Source: Pterobdella sp. o SKG-2022
Lineage: Eukaryota; Annelida; Clitellata; Hirudinida; Piscicolidae
NCBI GenBank assembly: GCA_964035795.1
Contig: OZ038320.1
Coordinates: 6,443,549-6,507,548, forward strand
Direction of reading: 5' to 3'
DNA length: 64,000 bases
This document shows, piece after piece, positions 40,084-59,175 of the stretch (its first letter is position 1; each line of letters begins with the position of its first letter). Position numbers and translations under genes: made by a program. The notes under the pieces were generated by a model. The model made no database searches and had not been told where the DNA came from. It saw only the letters and a program-made list of their open reading frames with translations.

Positions 40084-41880
40084 CCTCTTAATTTGAAGGA
40101 TTTTGAAAAGATGGAGGAAAATTTAAAATCTTTGAGAGAATGCTCCATGAAAACATATAAAACTTTAAAAACCTTAAACTGACCCTCCTCCTTCCTCATC
40201 CGAACTGGAAACCGGCAAGGCAGAGTTACCAAGCAAACACACAAACAAACAAATAAACAAAAAAAACGAATATTATTGTGGCATGAAACTGATAGTCTTC
40301 AAGATCACTTTAGCATATACATATAGAGCCAGTCCTTATACAGTAGATTTTCATTCTTTCCAGCTCATCACGCTTTATCCTTCGATCCACACACACCCAG
40401 TCATTCTTTTCATTCACCCCTTTCTGGTCAGAAGATAGATGCAGTTGGTGGAATCTGCCAAAACTGAAAAGACTTGAGTACAGTGGTTTTGTACGAGAAA
40501 CGTTCTAGCGAGCAACTCCAATGAACTTAGAAGAAATTAATGAAACTACATCAAATTGTAACAAAAAACATCAATTAAGAGGAATTTTTAATACATTTAT
40601 TGAGAATCAAAAGCTATAATTTTCGATAAGTTCAGCCTTATCATAAAACGTTAAAAAATATTGAAGAAAATTACATACGATGCCTGAAAAGTTTCATCAA
40701 CTTGTATCTTAAATTGGTTATGTTAATCTTCAAACGTCTCCATTTTAAATCAAATGTTAATTTCTATCTACACAGCATGTGAATGTTTTCAAACCAAAGT
40801 AGTGCAGTACTACAAAACTAAAAAACTTCATATGTAATTAATAAACTGGCATCATCTATTTTTAAATTAACAAGCTAAGACTGGTAGACATTTACGATAG
40901 TTTAACAAGTTTGGATCGAAGAAGCAACAGTAAAATTGAAAACATTTCTATCTAAAAAGAGATTATCTATTTTATTTCGAATTTCATTCTATTTTAAACT
41001 TAAATTCATCAATCTTTTGACCAAAAAGTGCCTGGTAACTCCGCCGTTGTCAATCCCCAGCCCCTAATGAGAAGAAGGAAGTCCAGATTTACCTAGTGAT
41101 TATGATAAATATCTGAAAGATTTTAAGCCGTTGCCTCGTCTCAAATTGAAGTGAACATCAAACAAAAAAAATCAAAAGAACTGAAAACTACAAAATTTGA
41201 AAACAAATTCGAATAATTAAGTAAATTTTTTTGAAATATATGAACGTTTTTTTCCAAAAAATCCTCTAAACTTATGATTAATGGTTTATTAAAAGTAATT
41301 TAAATTGACATGAGCTTACTACAAACTGATCATTTTAACCATTAAGGAAGATGATAAGCATAAACAAACACCCAAAAACTTCGATAGTATTGAGCCTGAA
41401 TCTTATGGTTTTAGGACTAATGGCGCTGTCAAAATGAAAATGTCTAGTCAACTTAGTCTAATCCCCATCCGAATATGAGATGGGACCAGAAGCTGTTATA
41501 TCTCTGAAGCATGGGACTTTCAAGCTTTGTTTCATGCTGTGGGTCATTTCTTGTCGTGTGTGGTTTTTTGGAAACTAATATAAAGTACTATTGAAAATAG
41601 TAATACATAAGATAAATAATAATAGCAAGTGAATATTTAGTAATGAAAATGGTAATTAGAATTATTCTACCTAACCAACCACATGACCACACCCCAAAAG
41701 CCACGGAGAATGGAAACGGAACTGAAGATAAAATCACATTTGTATATAACCAGTCAAAGGACAATTACGTTATTTAATGACATCAAAATGGAATCCTTGC
41801 CACCATGACGTACGAGGAAAAGGATGATTGCTTCAGGGGTGAAGTTAAAATTCGTGAGTGTTTTGAAGAATAATGAAGAG
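40084..41880 (+). pseudogene. scattered coding-like pieces after the 39631 frame
   Basis: Separate stretches have coding-like composition but are broken by stops. They are 40084-40182 (same frame as 39631, charged helix), 41090-41154 (EEGSPDLPSDYDKYL, same frame, preceded by TAA TGA), 41350-41478 (same frame) and 41690-41870 (another frame, with an internal TAA TGA at 41775-41780). I cannot build a spliced model through them. They may be remains of one gene. The rest of this stretch up to the nicotinamidase gene is AT-rich with no gene seen. Confidence 0.3.
40591..40648. repeat. dispersed repeat copy 2
   Basis: Second copy of the repeat at 33803-33860, same orientation, similar at roughly four positions in five by eye. 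It carries the cleaner palindromic core GATAAG...CTTATC. I do not recognise the family. Confidence 0.6.
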
Positions 41881-43043
41881 ATAAAATTAAAATAAAAAAA
41901 GAAAAATAAATAAAAATTGTATAAAACTGATAGATAAAATGGAAAAAAATTATTCTTATTTAATGCTTTTCATTATTTTTAAAGATATCGACACAAAGAT
42001 GGCATTTTATTTAAAATTCAAGTATATTCAATTGAAAAATATATCATGTCTTAGTATCTGTTTTTGTATAAATATTTAAGAAATTACCAGTATGAAAGTG
42101 CTTCAAAAAGAAAAATAATTACAATTACTAAAGTGTGTTTAATTGTGGTTGAGTTTGTGTTCTTCATCTATATGATTGTATAGATACATTTTTTTTTACA
42201 AGTTACTGAACACTAAGTGTTTGTACTCTTAAGATACAAACACTACATTACCATCACTTGATAATATTACCCTTGTGACTATACTCTTCGTACATGAAAC
42301 TATTCATTACTTGTTGAACTTATCGCTTTTGGCTGGGTGTTTTTCCATTATTTCTGTATTTAATTGTTCTTGTATATTTGTTTGTGTTTATGTGCAGTTG
42401 TATTGGCTTAATATCTGTATATGAGCATTTATTTGGTTTGTTTCAATCGTTTTGAATCACTTGTGTGTACTTAATTCTATATTTAATGTGTTTTTTTGTT
42501 TTTTATGTTTCAGTGTTTTTATTTTTGTTTAGTTTGTTTATATGTGTTTTTTCTATCCGTGCTTATTTCTTTCTGTGTTTTAATATATGTATTATTTTCT
42601 ATGTGTGTTTTTATCTGTGTTGGCATTTTTTTTGTTTTCATGTATTTTTTTATCTGTGTGTTTGTATCTATGTTTGTGTTTGTATTTATTTGTATTTGTA
42701 GCTATTTTTGTATGCATTCTATGTGCCATTAGACAAAAAAAAATTTCAAATTCTAAAAGTTTTCAATAATCAACTTAAAACACCAGATTGGCTTAAAGTT
42801 TTCCATCTTTCTCATCACATCTTCACATCTCATATCGTCTTTCGCATCATTTTTTATCCTTATTATTAGTTCTCTCGTCTTCTACTGCTTCTTTTTCTTC
42901 CGTTTCTGCGATAATTATATTAACAGTTTTAAATCCAAATAAAAACTAATTTCAAAATCAAACACCAAAATATTAAAACAGAAAAATAATCCTCGTGACC
43001 AAGTAACATCACCAAATGCTCGGCAAGGGAAGCTCCTATTAAA
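41881..43043. other. intergenic, T- and TG-rich, no gene
   Basis: The part from about 42340 to 42720 is rich in TGTGTTTTT-type words and gives Phe/Cys/Val-rich false reading frames. I see no gene. It lies beyond the 3' end of the minus-strand nicotinamidase gene. Confidence 0.55.
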
Positions 43044-46000
43044 TTAACTAATATAGAGCAATACAATAATCCTTATTGCTCCTATAAAACTTATACGAAA
43101 CGATATAATCATTATAATTGCAACAAAAGCAACAAAATAATTTATAATAGGTGGAGTTTTTCTGGGAATCTTACTGCCATCATCACATAGTCGAAAGACA
43201 TGTGTTATTTCTGGTGTGTTTGTGATATCGGTTGAATGGACTTTCAACCGATATAATGTTTTTTAATTATAATATTGATATTTATTAATGTTTTTTATTA
43301 TTTGTATTCTTTTTATTATTTTTATTCTTTGTATTCTTTTTATTATTTTTATTCTTTGTATTCTTTTTATTATTTTTATTATTTGTATTAGTTATATTTT
43401 GAATAAAACGATTTCTCATACTTTAAAATGTTACGTTGATAACGAAAAGCTTCGTATCTTAATAAACTAACCAATTTTCTGAAATGATATTCATTTTACG
43501 GTTTGGATTTTGAAAAACTTATAATATTTTATCAGTTTTATTTTATTTTTTAATTTCAGTAATGATATTTGTACTTCATTAATGTTGCTTTTATTTCGTT
43601 AATGCTGTTATTTCTTATTTTTTATAATTTATTTTTTTTCATAATTAATACCCACTTAATATATTTTCAACATCACTTGAGTCGACAACTAGGACATCTG
43701 AAAAATTTTTTTATTATAATTATTAAAATAATTATTTTTTTTAATCAAAATTATAAATTAATGTCTTTATTATGATTATTATACTTTTTTTTATTATTAT
43801 TGATCTTAATCTAAAAAAAATTTTCTTCAACCATCATTATAGATTAAATTAATTTTGTTTTTGGTGTTATTATTATTATTATTATTATCGTTATTATAAA
43901 CACCAACTTTTGATATTATTGGTAGTAGTATTATTATTGTAATTATGAACACTAACCATGTCTTTTCATTTTCTCAAATGCCTCTTCCTTACTGCCCACA
44001 CTGGCTGTAGCATCTGACACCACGTATGTTTGCAGTCCTGATGGTATGATTTGTTAATTAAAACTCAGTAGAACTAGTGAGTTATAAATAGTTAAAACTA
44101 GGTAAGCAAAATGAAGTATAATAGCCTAAATCAAGATGTAAAATCAACAAACACAGTGTTTATCTGATAATTAATTATGAAATTGATTACACCTTATCAA
44201 GTATCACTACTCTTATGAGAAGCTTCGTGTTTGTTTAGATAAATACTTTGTGTTTGCTGTCTTTATAATAAAGCGAAAATAATAAACTAATAAATTTAGT
44301 GAAAATAAGTTATCACAACTAAATAATTAGTTTTGAAAAATCAATTCTTTATTGGCGTTATTTCTATGTTTGACGTAATATATAACAAGATTGCTAATAA
44401 TAAACAATATTTTCGGCCTCTACAATGTAAAATACTCAACAAATTCTTGGTGCAAAGATAAAGGAGCTAAGGTCCAAATGCCTACTGTTTAATTTTCATA
44501 GCTGAAATAACGATTTTTTTTTTAATTTAAATAAAACGATTTTAATTCACATGTGTTATTTATAATAAAGAGACGAAAATAGAATATTTTCAACACTATA
44601 AATGAGCAGCAGTGACAAAAATTATATTGAAATAAAAATGAAAAGTTACTAATAATGAAGACAGTATTCACCAGATCGATATTTATAAAGTCTCTGATGA
44701 GTTCAATAATATTTTTGACGTGAATCAAAGAACTATAATAATAAAAATAAAAATGAAAACACAATAATAATAAAAACATTTAAAGAAAATAATACCAGTA
44801 AGAATAAAAATTTTGATTAGAATAGAAAGATAACAATAATAACAACAACTAATTTTGTTAAAATAAAATGATAAAAACAATAATATTAACTATAATGATT
44901 AAAGTATAATAACAACAGCAACAAACATTAATAATAATAATAATATTAATAGAATTAATGAAAATAAATAGAAATAATAATAACAATAATAATCTACCTA
45001 GTGATACGGCATCGAGACTAGTAGCCAAAACGCAGAAATCAGTGGCCACGCCCACTACGAAGACATTGGTCACGTTTCTGTGTCGCAAGTCATTCATAAG
45101 TTTTGATTGGTCGGAATGTAGGTTATCGAAAAAGCCAGAATAGGAGTCTACCTGCAAAAATAAATTATTTTTGTTTCACCAAAGTGAAGGCCTCTCGTAC
45201 GTTATGAAGGATAGTAGCTTGAATAACACTATAATACAAAAAAATTCAAAAAAAAAACAACCAAAATTTAACCAGAAAAAAAAAGTTAACCAAACAATAT
45301 ACCAAGATATTCGTGGAAAACCTTTTTAATTACTGTTATTTTTGTCATTCCTGAAGTGGATTTAATAGCCACGGAATAGAAAATATTTTGTTGAAGATAA
45401 CGGGGATTCATTTGAATTCATTATTGTTTTTAGAGGGATCAAATACAAATTATATTTTTTTAATGAATGAAATGATTTCATAAACTACTGTCTAAAAAAA
45501 GTTTTTGACTGAATAATTATGATATCACCATTGTAACGAATGCTAATGTTTTTCATTGAAGATAAACGTTTGAAATTTATTTTTAGAAGCTGTCTTAACT
45601 ATTGTTGACGTGAAATTATGAAAACCAGTGATAAAACACTCAAAATTCCCTAAAAGTTATGTAGTTGCTTATGATTATCGTGACACGCAAAACCATTATG
45701 TATTGAAGAATTGAAAAAATAATTGCATGAATGAGTCACGAGTTGATATGACCTAATTATCTGTATGAAAACAAATAACAATAAATCTCACTCACATATT
45801 TACTTCCTCCTTTATACAAAAAAATATTTTCATTATTTTTGTCCACTTTTATTTCCGGATATAGATCCACCATATTTGTATTTTCGACACAATGTTTCGG
45901 CCATAATGTTTGGCTTAACGTGGTGGGATTGACACCACAGTCTTCTACTTCTGTTTTGTACCTCCAGGTTGGCGCATCACAGAGTTTTCCTGCAAGTACG

Positions 46001-47486
46001 TAAATAAATAGATAGATATGTTATGAAAAGACAGGTGTTATTTAGAAACGTTATAAAGAAGTAGGAGAATATACAGAAAGATAGGTGGATAGATTGAGGA
46101 TGAGACAGATTTGTTGGTGAAAAAGTGGGTGAAACAGTGGATGGATTTGAGAAAGCGGAGGATTAAAATGCCATCTAAGATTTAAAAAACAATTCCAAAA
46201 ATAAAAAGACAAAAAAACGAAACCTTTTCTTAAACTCACCATTCTGTGTGTACCTCAACACCACATTCTCTTCACTGGTATCATGGTTCTTCTTGAAAGA
46301 TATGTGCTCTGCAGGATGAGAATCTATGGTGTAAACCACCAGGCTAAATCGCTCTATCAATTTGTTAACTACAGCGACTATTTCTTTTGCTCTTTTCACG
46401 GGTAAGTCGTCTACAATGAAACAGTTTTGTACGTCTACAACGATGAGAGCTGTGTTATTCAAAACTCTAAAGGGTCTTGTGGCTGGAAACGGTAACCGAG
46501 TTTTTTCTTGTTTTTTTGTCTTTTTTTCTGTTTCATGGTTTTGTCTAATGTTTTTTGTTTTTTTATAATGATGTTTGAACTAAAAATAGTTAGCAAAATA
46601 TTGGTTGAGATCATACCAGCATTTCTAAATATTCCTTCTTCAGCTCCGCAAAACTCTTGTTTATCTTCAGAAGGCTTCGCCCTGTTTAGTATAAGTTAAA
46701 AGTGAATATAAAATGAATAAATATAAAGCAATAAAAAATTGGAAATAAAAATTTTTAAAAAAACACTGTTATGTTAGGAAAAACTTCGTTACAATTTCAA
46801 CTGGAAATTTATTCAATGGTCCATTATCAAAATTGAAAAATTATGCTGAATAGAAATGATATTTTTAATTATTCATTTAATAATAATGAAACTAATAAAA
46901 AGATCTTTTTATAATAATAATAATAATTATTATTATTGTTATTATTTTTTTTATAATGAAACAAAGGGGCCTTAACAAAACAAGAGTTTTTAAAATGACC
47001 AAGAAGATATAATCTTGTCATTATTACTATTTGTATTTTATCATTATCAACTGTATTATTATTATTGTTATTATTATTATTTTTTTTATCTCTTGTACAT
47101 ATGACCAAAACCCTGATGATTATAAAGGTTGATAAAGAATACATTTAAATGCATGGGGACTCTACTTTAAACAATAATTTCATTTAATGCGTAAATATTA
47201 AAATTTTAATTTAAATTCAATTAAAACAGCCAATTAACGATATGAAATTTCATAATATATTGTTTCAAAATAACTCCATATAATGAGGCAAAATTTATGG
47301 TAGTTTTTATTATAAAAACTAAAATTTTCTACAAACTCAACTTCGTCTTGAATCATTAAATAATTATGTGAAAATAATTAATTACCATTTATCTCGATCG
47401 ATGCCATAATCCTTGTTGTGACCACTCACAACAACAAAAATAATATGAAGTAATAAAAAAAATAATAAACTTGGCATGCTAGGCAT
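43044..47486 (-). CDS. nicotinamidase (isochorismatase family), secreted or anchored
   Basis: Predicted to hydrolyse nicotinamide to nicotinate and ammonia, the first step of the NAD salvage route used by invertebrates and microbes. Eight exons in transcript order: 47486-47386, 46681-46617, 46482-46240, 45989-45796, 45151-44998, 44037-43957, 43697-43656 and 43240-43044, in phase, 358 residues. Catalytic residues are D72 (ALIVVDVQN), K196 (LYKGGS) and C241 (VVGVATDFCVLATSLDA). Metal ligands are D109, H111 and H115 (DSHPAEH). The family motif LWPKHC is at 165-170 and VDSYSGFFD at 202-210. The first exon encodes a signal-peptide-like hydrophobic run after MPSMPS. The C-terminus from about 327 is very hydrophobic, ending IIVLLYIS, which suggests a membrane anchor. 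The last two joins (A|gtgggt at 43655 and the acceptor gaaag) are weaker than the others. Confidence 0.88.
43290..43392. repeat. 27-base minisatellite
   Basis: Three to four tandem copies of a T-rich unit built from ATTCTTTGTATTC and TTTTTATTATTTTT. It lies in the last intron of the nicotinamidase gene. Confidence 0.85.
43428..43485. repeat. weaker copy of the Penelope-end-related repeat
   Basis: Resembles 62822-62888 in the same orientation: GATAACGAAAAGCTTCGTA...TTAATAAA here against GTTAAGGAAAAGCTTTGTACTTAATAAA there, followed by TTTTC(T/A)GAA. It is more diverged than 39142-39240. Confidence 0.5.
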
Positions 47487-47925
47487 TTTTTTCAATTTTA
47501 CGCGTTGAAAGCTCTATTTATATATATAAACTTGTGTGTGTGTGTGTGTGTGTGAAAAAGTCACGAATAAAACGGCTCCGAGAATTTTATTTAATTTAGA
47601 GGCTGAAATTTTTTATTAAAAGTAACAAAAATTTGTAAAAAATAAACAGTGGACATTATTCAAATCTTCGAAATTGAGATTTTTTCTACTTAGCTATCTA
47701 ACTATCGTAAATTGGAATATCTTGAAACTAATTTAAATATAAAAAATAGCGTTCATTTCATCAATATAATTGAAAATAAAAAAAACAGTCAAATCAAGCT
47801 CAAAAAGAAATTTGAAGTTTTGCCAAATATTTGCAAGAATTGAAAAGATGGCGTTCTTGATTTTGTTTGTTTAAAAGTGGACTAAATAAAGTCTCGTCCA
47901 AAAATTAAAATAATTCTTTTCTTGA
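47487..47925. other. intergenic between nicotinamidase start and retrotransposon copy A
   Basis: AT-rich DNA that should carry the nicotinamidase promoter. A short (TG)n tract lies at 47533-47554, with TATATATA just before it. No gene. Confidence 0.5.
47533..47554. repeat. short (TG)n tract
   Basis: Eleven TG units. It lies about 380 bases upstream of retrotransposon copy A, whose family has (TG)n tails. No element sequence adjoins it on the left. Confidence 0.9.
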
Positions 47926-47929
47926 AAAT

Positions 47930-51476
<3,547 letters not shown>

Positions 51477-51486
51477 CGGAGATATA

Positions 51487-52342
51487 ATGGCATTAACAAA
51501 AACACTGCGTACAGCTGATAACTTACCAGTGCAAAGTACAACACACACCATATCCACAGTAAAGATTGAGAGAATTGGGTGCTGGAATGTAAAAAGCCTT
51601 GGCAACCCAACAAAGTTCAGCATCAAACTGGCAAATGTCATTGGAACCATGCAGGACATGCTATTGGCAATATCAGAAACACAATGGGTAGGAAGGGGCA
51701 TTTTGGAAATAGACGACACAACGGTGCTCTATTCAGGACTTGACGAGAAAAAAAATGGCAACCAACGCGGAGTGGCTATTGCTCTTCGTGGTGAGTAGAA
51801 AGCTGCTTGGAAGAGAGAAGGCACCCACACCATGATATCAGAAAGAGCAATGAAGATACAGTTAAAAATGAGAAACAGCCACACAACGGTTATTGCTGTC
51901 TATGCTCCCACTGAAGTTGACGAAAAATCTGAGTCAAAAAACTTATGAAGTACTTCAAAACCAGATTGATAAAGTTAACAAAAAACACTTTTTTATAGTG
52001 TTGGGAGATTTCAACACTCGCGTAGGCCCAAATATCACCGCATCCCGACTCCATGGCCCCCACAACACAGATGAAAAAAACAAAAATGAAACACGTTTGG
52101 TAGATTTTTGCTATAACAATGGTCTAGAAATCACCAATACTTTATTTCCACATAAAAGAATCCATCAGTGGACGTGGCACCACCCAGTCCAAAAAGTAGG
52201 GCACACTCTCGATTATGTGCTCGTAAGACACCAATATAGAGCTAAAGTATATGATACCAAATCTAGTCGTCAAACGAGACATATATCAGATCATAACCTA
52301 CTTCTTACAAACCTAGTAATAAAAAACAACAATAGACACTAA
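51487..52342 (+). pseudogene. endonuclease domain of copy B
   Basis: Exonuclease-endonuclease-phosphatase fold that nicks the target DNA in this class of element. Visible motifs are CWNVKSL near the start, ISETQW, VLGDFNTR, HTLDYVLV and ISDHNLL at the end, in the order expected. It is broken by a TAG at 51796-51798 and by a frame change at an A-run near 51940, so no intact protein is encoded. Confidence 0.85.
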
Positions 52343-54399
52343 AGCAACAAGATTTCTACATACACAAAACACAATATGAATACAAAAATAACAAACCCAA
52401 CTAAACTCAACATCGACTACACTAACAAATTTAGAGAAAAATTAGAAAATAAACTAAACCATATCAATATCCATGCACCCATTGAAGAAACTTGGAAATG
52501 TTTTAAAGAGCGTTTTTTGAATACTTCCTTGAAAACTTTGCCCACAAAAAACAAAGTCCAAGAAAAACAATGGCTCACTGACGAAATAAAAAAATTGTCT
52601 GTAGAAAAAACCAAACACCATCTAAGAATTAGATCACTTAAACAGAAAGGCCATACAATCCCTCAAGGTTTAATCAGCAGCTACAACAATATAAAGGCGC
52701 AAACAAAAAACGCTTGTAGAAATGCAATTGATCATTGGTGGAAAGTAAAAGCTGCAGAGGCAGAAAGGGTAACCGAACTTTCCATCAAACAAGGTAGGGG
52801 AGGCTCAATTTTGAAATTGCTGAAGCTGGCAAAAACCTCAAATATTAGGAGCTCAGCAAACTTAAAATTTAAAGATGGTAAACTACTCATATGTTCTTCA
52901 GATGAGAAAATCAACAGATGGAAAGAATATTTTGAAGATTTTGCCAAAACTGATACCATAGTAGAGGCCAAACTATACGACGAGCTCATACCAGGAAAAT
53001 TAAACTAGATGACTAAGATGTTCAAAAGTTGTCTAAACCGTTATCAAAGATAGAATTGCATAAAGCCCTGGATCAATGCAAGATAGAAACGGTTCCTGGT
53101 ATACATCAAATCAGTTCGAATATGCTCAAAATAGACGACGAGGTGACAGTTAATTGGCTTAAAGTGATAGCAGACCAAATATGGGAATCGGAAGTTGTTC
53201 CGAAAGATTGGAAATGCCAAATAGTAATCAAAATTCATAAAAATGGGTCAAAATCACTATGCCAAAACTACCGAGGAATATCTCTCCTATGCGTAGCCAG
53301 TAAAGTGTTTGGCAGAGCACTTTTAAACAGATTGCAAGACATGATTGAAAGTCAACTGGGGGAGAACCAGTGTGGATTCAGACCAAACAGAGGTTGTTGC
53401 GACCAAATCTTCTCAGCAAAGATTGCACTAAAAATAAACTTCAAAAAAACAAAATTTATGTGCATTCTACCTGACAACACCGATAACAACATTAGAAATA
53501 ACATTGACAACAACCATAACCTCAACAACAAAAATATAAAAATAAATAGCTGCAGAAACGACGACAAAAACACACGCTACAACATCAAAAACAATACCAC
53601 CAACAACAGAAACATTACCACCAACAACAAAAACAACACCAACGACAGTAACAACAACGACAACATCAAAAAAAAACAACAAAAACAACAATAGCAACGT
53701 GAATCCAGACGCCACAGCAACGCTTTCAATTGGGGGAGACAATTAATTGAAAGAGGTAACACAATTCAAATACCTCGGAAGTATACTCAGTAGCGATAAT
53801 TCGGTTGATACAGAAGTTGAAGCTCGAATTAATAGAGCGGCACAAGCCTTTCGCACTCTAAGCCGACTGGTATGGTACCAACCAAAGATAAAAGTACAAA
53901 CAAAATTGAAACTTTTTAAAGCGGTTATCATACCAAACCTTCTATACGGTAGCGAAACTTGGAATCTTTTACAGAAACATACACAAAGACTCTAAGTTTT
54001 CGTTAACAGGTGCTTGAGGATCATCACTGGCACATCTCTATGGGAAAAAATGAAAAACACCCAGCTGCGAAGCAGTTCAAATATTGATAGGGTTGAAGTA
54101 ATGATCCAAAAAAGAAGATTAAAATGGCTCGGACACCTTGAAAGAAAGCCGGATGATCGATTACCAAGACGACTCCTGGTTAGCAAAATAGCAGGTGGCA
54201 AAAGACATCAAGGTGGAAAAAAACAAAGATGGCACGATCTAGTGCAATCAGATCTTAAAAAGTTAAACATAGTGGATGTTTGGAGAGCAGAAGCGCATGA
54301 TAGGAGAAAATGGCGCAACAACATCACCAAACGTCTGCAAGAGCTGAACAGAGAAAAAGAGCTTGAAGAAAAACTCAAAAAAGATTTGGCTAAAGATTA

Positions 54400-55070
54400 T
54401 AAGTCCACCAAAAACAAGAACAACAGCATCAACAACAATAAAAATAATAGCAACTACAACAACAGCGATAGCAACAACAACAATAATAGCAACAACAGCA
54501 GTAATAAAGATGATAACAACAATAACAACAGCAATCAAAACAATAACGACAACAAAAACAAAACCAACAACAATAATAATAATAATAAAAGCAACAACAA
54601 CAACAAAAGTACCACCAATAATAACAACAATGATAGCAACAACAGCAGTAAGGAAAATAACAGCAAAATCAACAATAAAAATCATAAAAAAACAAAAGCA
54701 ACAACAACAACAATGATAGCAAAAGTCAAAACAATAGCAACAACAACAACAAAAATCGAAACAACAGAAGTAACAAAAACAACAATAATAGCCATAACAA
54801 TCAAAACAATAACAACAACAACAACAATCGAAATAACAAGAGCAACAACAACAATAATAGCTACAACAATCAGAACAATAGCGGCAGTAGCAGCAACAAT
54901 AATAGCAGCAGCAACAATAAAAGAAACAACAACAATAGCAACAATCAAATCAATAGCAACAACAATCGAAACAACAGTAGCAACAACAACAATAATAATA
55001 ACAACAATCAAAACAATGGCAACAACAATCAAAGCAATAGCAACAATAACAACAGTTCTGACAATGCCTC
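54400..55070 (+). repeat. AAC-rich coding low-complexity tract of copy B
   Basis: Interrupted AAC, AGC, AAT and ACA triplets encoding Asn/Ser or, one frame over, Thr/Ile. It separates the C-terminal domain of copy B from its zinc fingers. One frame change occurs inside it. Confidence 0.85.
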
Positions 55071-55274
55071 ATCCTGCACGTTTCCGGGATGCAACAGAAT
55101 AGCCGCCAGTAAAGCAGGTCTGGCAAACCACGTGAGACAGAAGCACCAGACACAAACAAGCATAAAGTGTCAATACTGCGGGCTGAACTTCAAACCACAA
55201 GGCCTTTATAACCACAAGAAAAAATGCTCATCTCTCAATCCTTTGCACCTACCTCATGGTGGATGAATGCAAAA

Positions 55275-57773
<2,499 letters not shown>

Positions 57774-59175
57774 TTAGGGTTCACAAAAAAAAAGCACCAA
57801 AAACCACTTGGTTAAATAGTCTTTGTTTGTATGGTTTCTTTTCAACTTCCACAATTCTCTGTCTTTTGCAAATTCGATTGCCTCTTCTATTGAAAGGGAA
57901 TGACGTTTCAAGTCATCTTTGATGGTGATAAGTAGGCTGGTATTTGTTCTTCCTCGTTTTTTGTTATGTTTTGATGCCTCTTTTGTTAGAACATGGTGGT
58001 CCATATGCAAAATGTGCATCTACCAGCGTCATTTTTTCGCTTCACATGCGTGTCTCACAATTTTTAATTTGAACTCTTTATTGATCTTTCCATTTCTCTG
58101 CTTATTGACCAAGTACTGTAGCCAAAAAGCATATGGATTTGACATATGCTTTATAAGTTCTTACTTTTGTTGGTCTTGTTATACTTGACGTTCATATTTT
58201 CTTTATTTTACGCATGGCTATCATTTTTTCTCTCTTCGTTTCCATTCTTCTTTAGAATTGAGAAGCAGTCCCAGTTTTCTGTTTCTCTTCCATTCACCAT
58301 TTGTTTCATCTATTGATGATGTTCAATTTTTTCCTTTGTTCATTTTAGGTTCCAAAAAGCCAAAGTTTTTTCGACAATGTTGAGGTCTATACCATCTTTA
58401 CTTAAGAAGTCTACGTCATCAGCATACGCTACGTTTTGTGCGAGCACTTTTTTTCAGACGTTTTTCATTGCTGCTTCTAAAGACATTGTAAAGAGGACTG
58501 AACTGAACCCGTCACCTGTGGGACATCTATGCTTGTTGCAAAAGTGGGACCTTCTTCGTTTGTTCTGAGTCTTAGTTTTGTGTTTTCCAGAAGAAAGTTC
58601 ACTAGCTTTGAGTCTTCAGGTAAACAAATGCTGTCTTTAACTTTCATAAGTTTTTCACGACCCACTATATCAAAGGCAGATGACAGATTTATGCCTTGAG
58701 TTTTCAGTGTTTTGCCCGAGGTTATTATACTGGCAATTTTCATCTTGTGGGTCTAGATAACATCTTTTGTTGATATCCTTTTTCTGTAGGCTGCTTGGTT
58801 GTGAGAGATGAATTTTTCAATTGATGATGAAATTCTAGCAAGGGTTATGTTTGAAATTGTTTTGTTTATTATTGTATTGTTAGTTTTTGTTTTATTTTGT
58901 TTTTGTATTAATATAACTAGTCTTAATTTATGGGGTAGATCATTGTTGATGGTTGTGTTTATAATATGAGTGAGTTTTTCAATTGTTGTTATATGTAAAA
59001 GTTTCATTAATTCAGCTTGAATTTCATCATGCACAAAAGATCTATTGTTTTTTAGTTTCATGATTGAGTCTATGATTTCTTTGAGGTTTAGATCAACTTT
59101 GATGTTTGTGTAGTGATTTTGTAATGTTGTGAAACATTGTAATATTATAAAAACCAGTATTAATAATAAAATCAA
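57774..59175 (-). mobile_element. decayed non-LTR retrotransposon, second family
   Basis: Reverse-transcriptase remnants read from right to left in the expected order: the N-terminal part at 59110-58750 (IDSIMKLKNNRSF, ISHNQAAYRKRISTKDVI), a palm segment at 58743-58480 (INLSSAFDIVGREKL, PQVTGSVQSSLQ in place of the usual PQGDGLSP), AYADDVDFLS at about 58430-58405, and C-terminal pieces at 58170-57800 ending GRTNTSLLITIKDDLKRHSL. Several stops and frame changes separate them. The motifs differ from those of copies A-C, so this is another LINE family. No endonuclease domain or 3' tail is visible. Confidence 0.8.

Noticed and set aside
47533..47554. Short (TG)n as the tail of a fourth RTE-like copy
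   Set aside because: The sequence to its left is the nicotinamidase first exon region and has no similarity to the element's 3' end.
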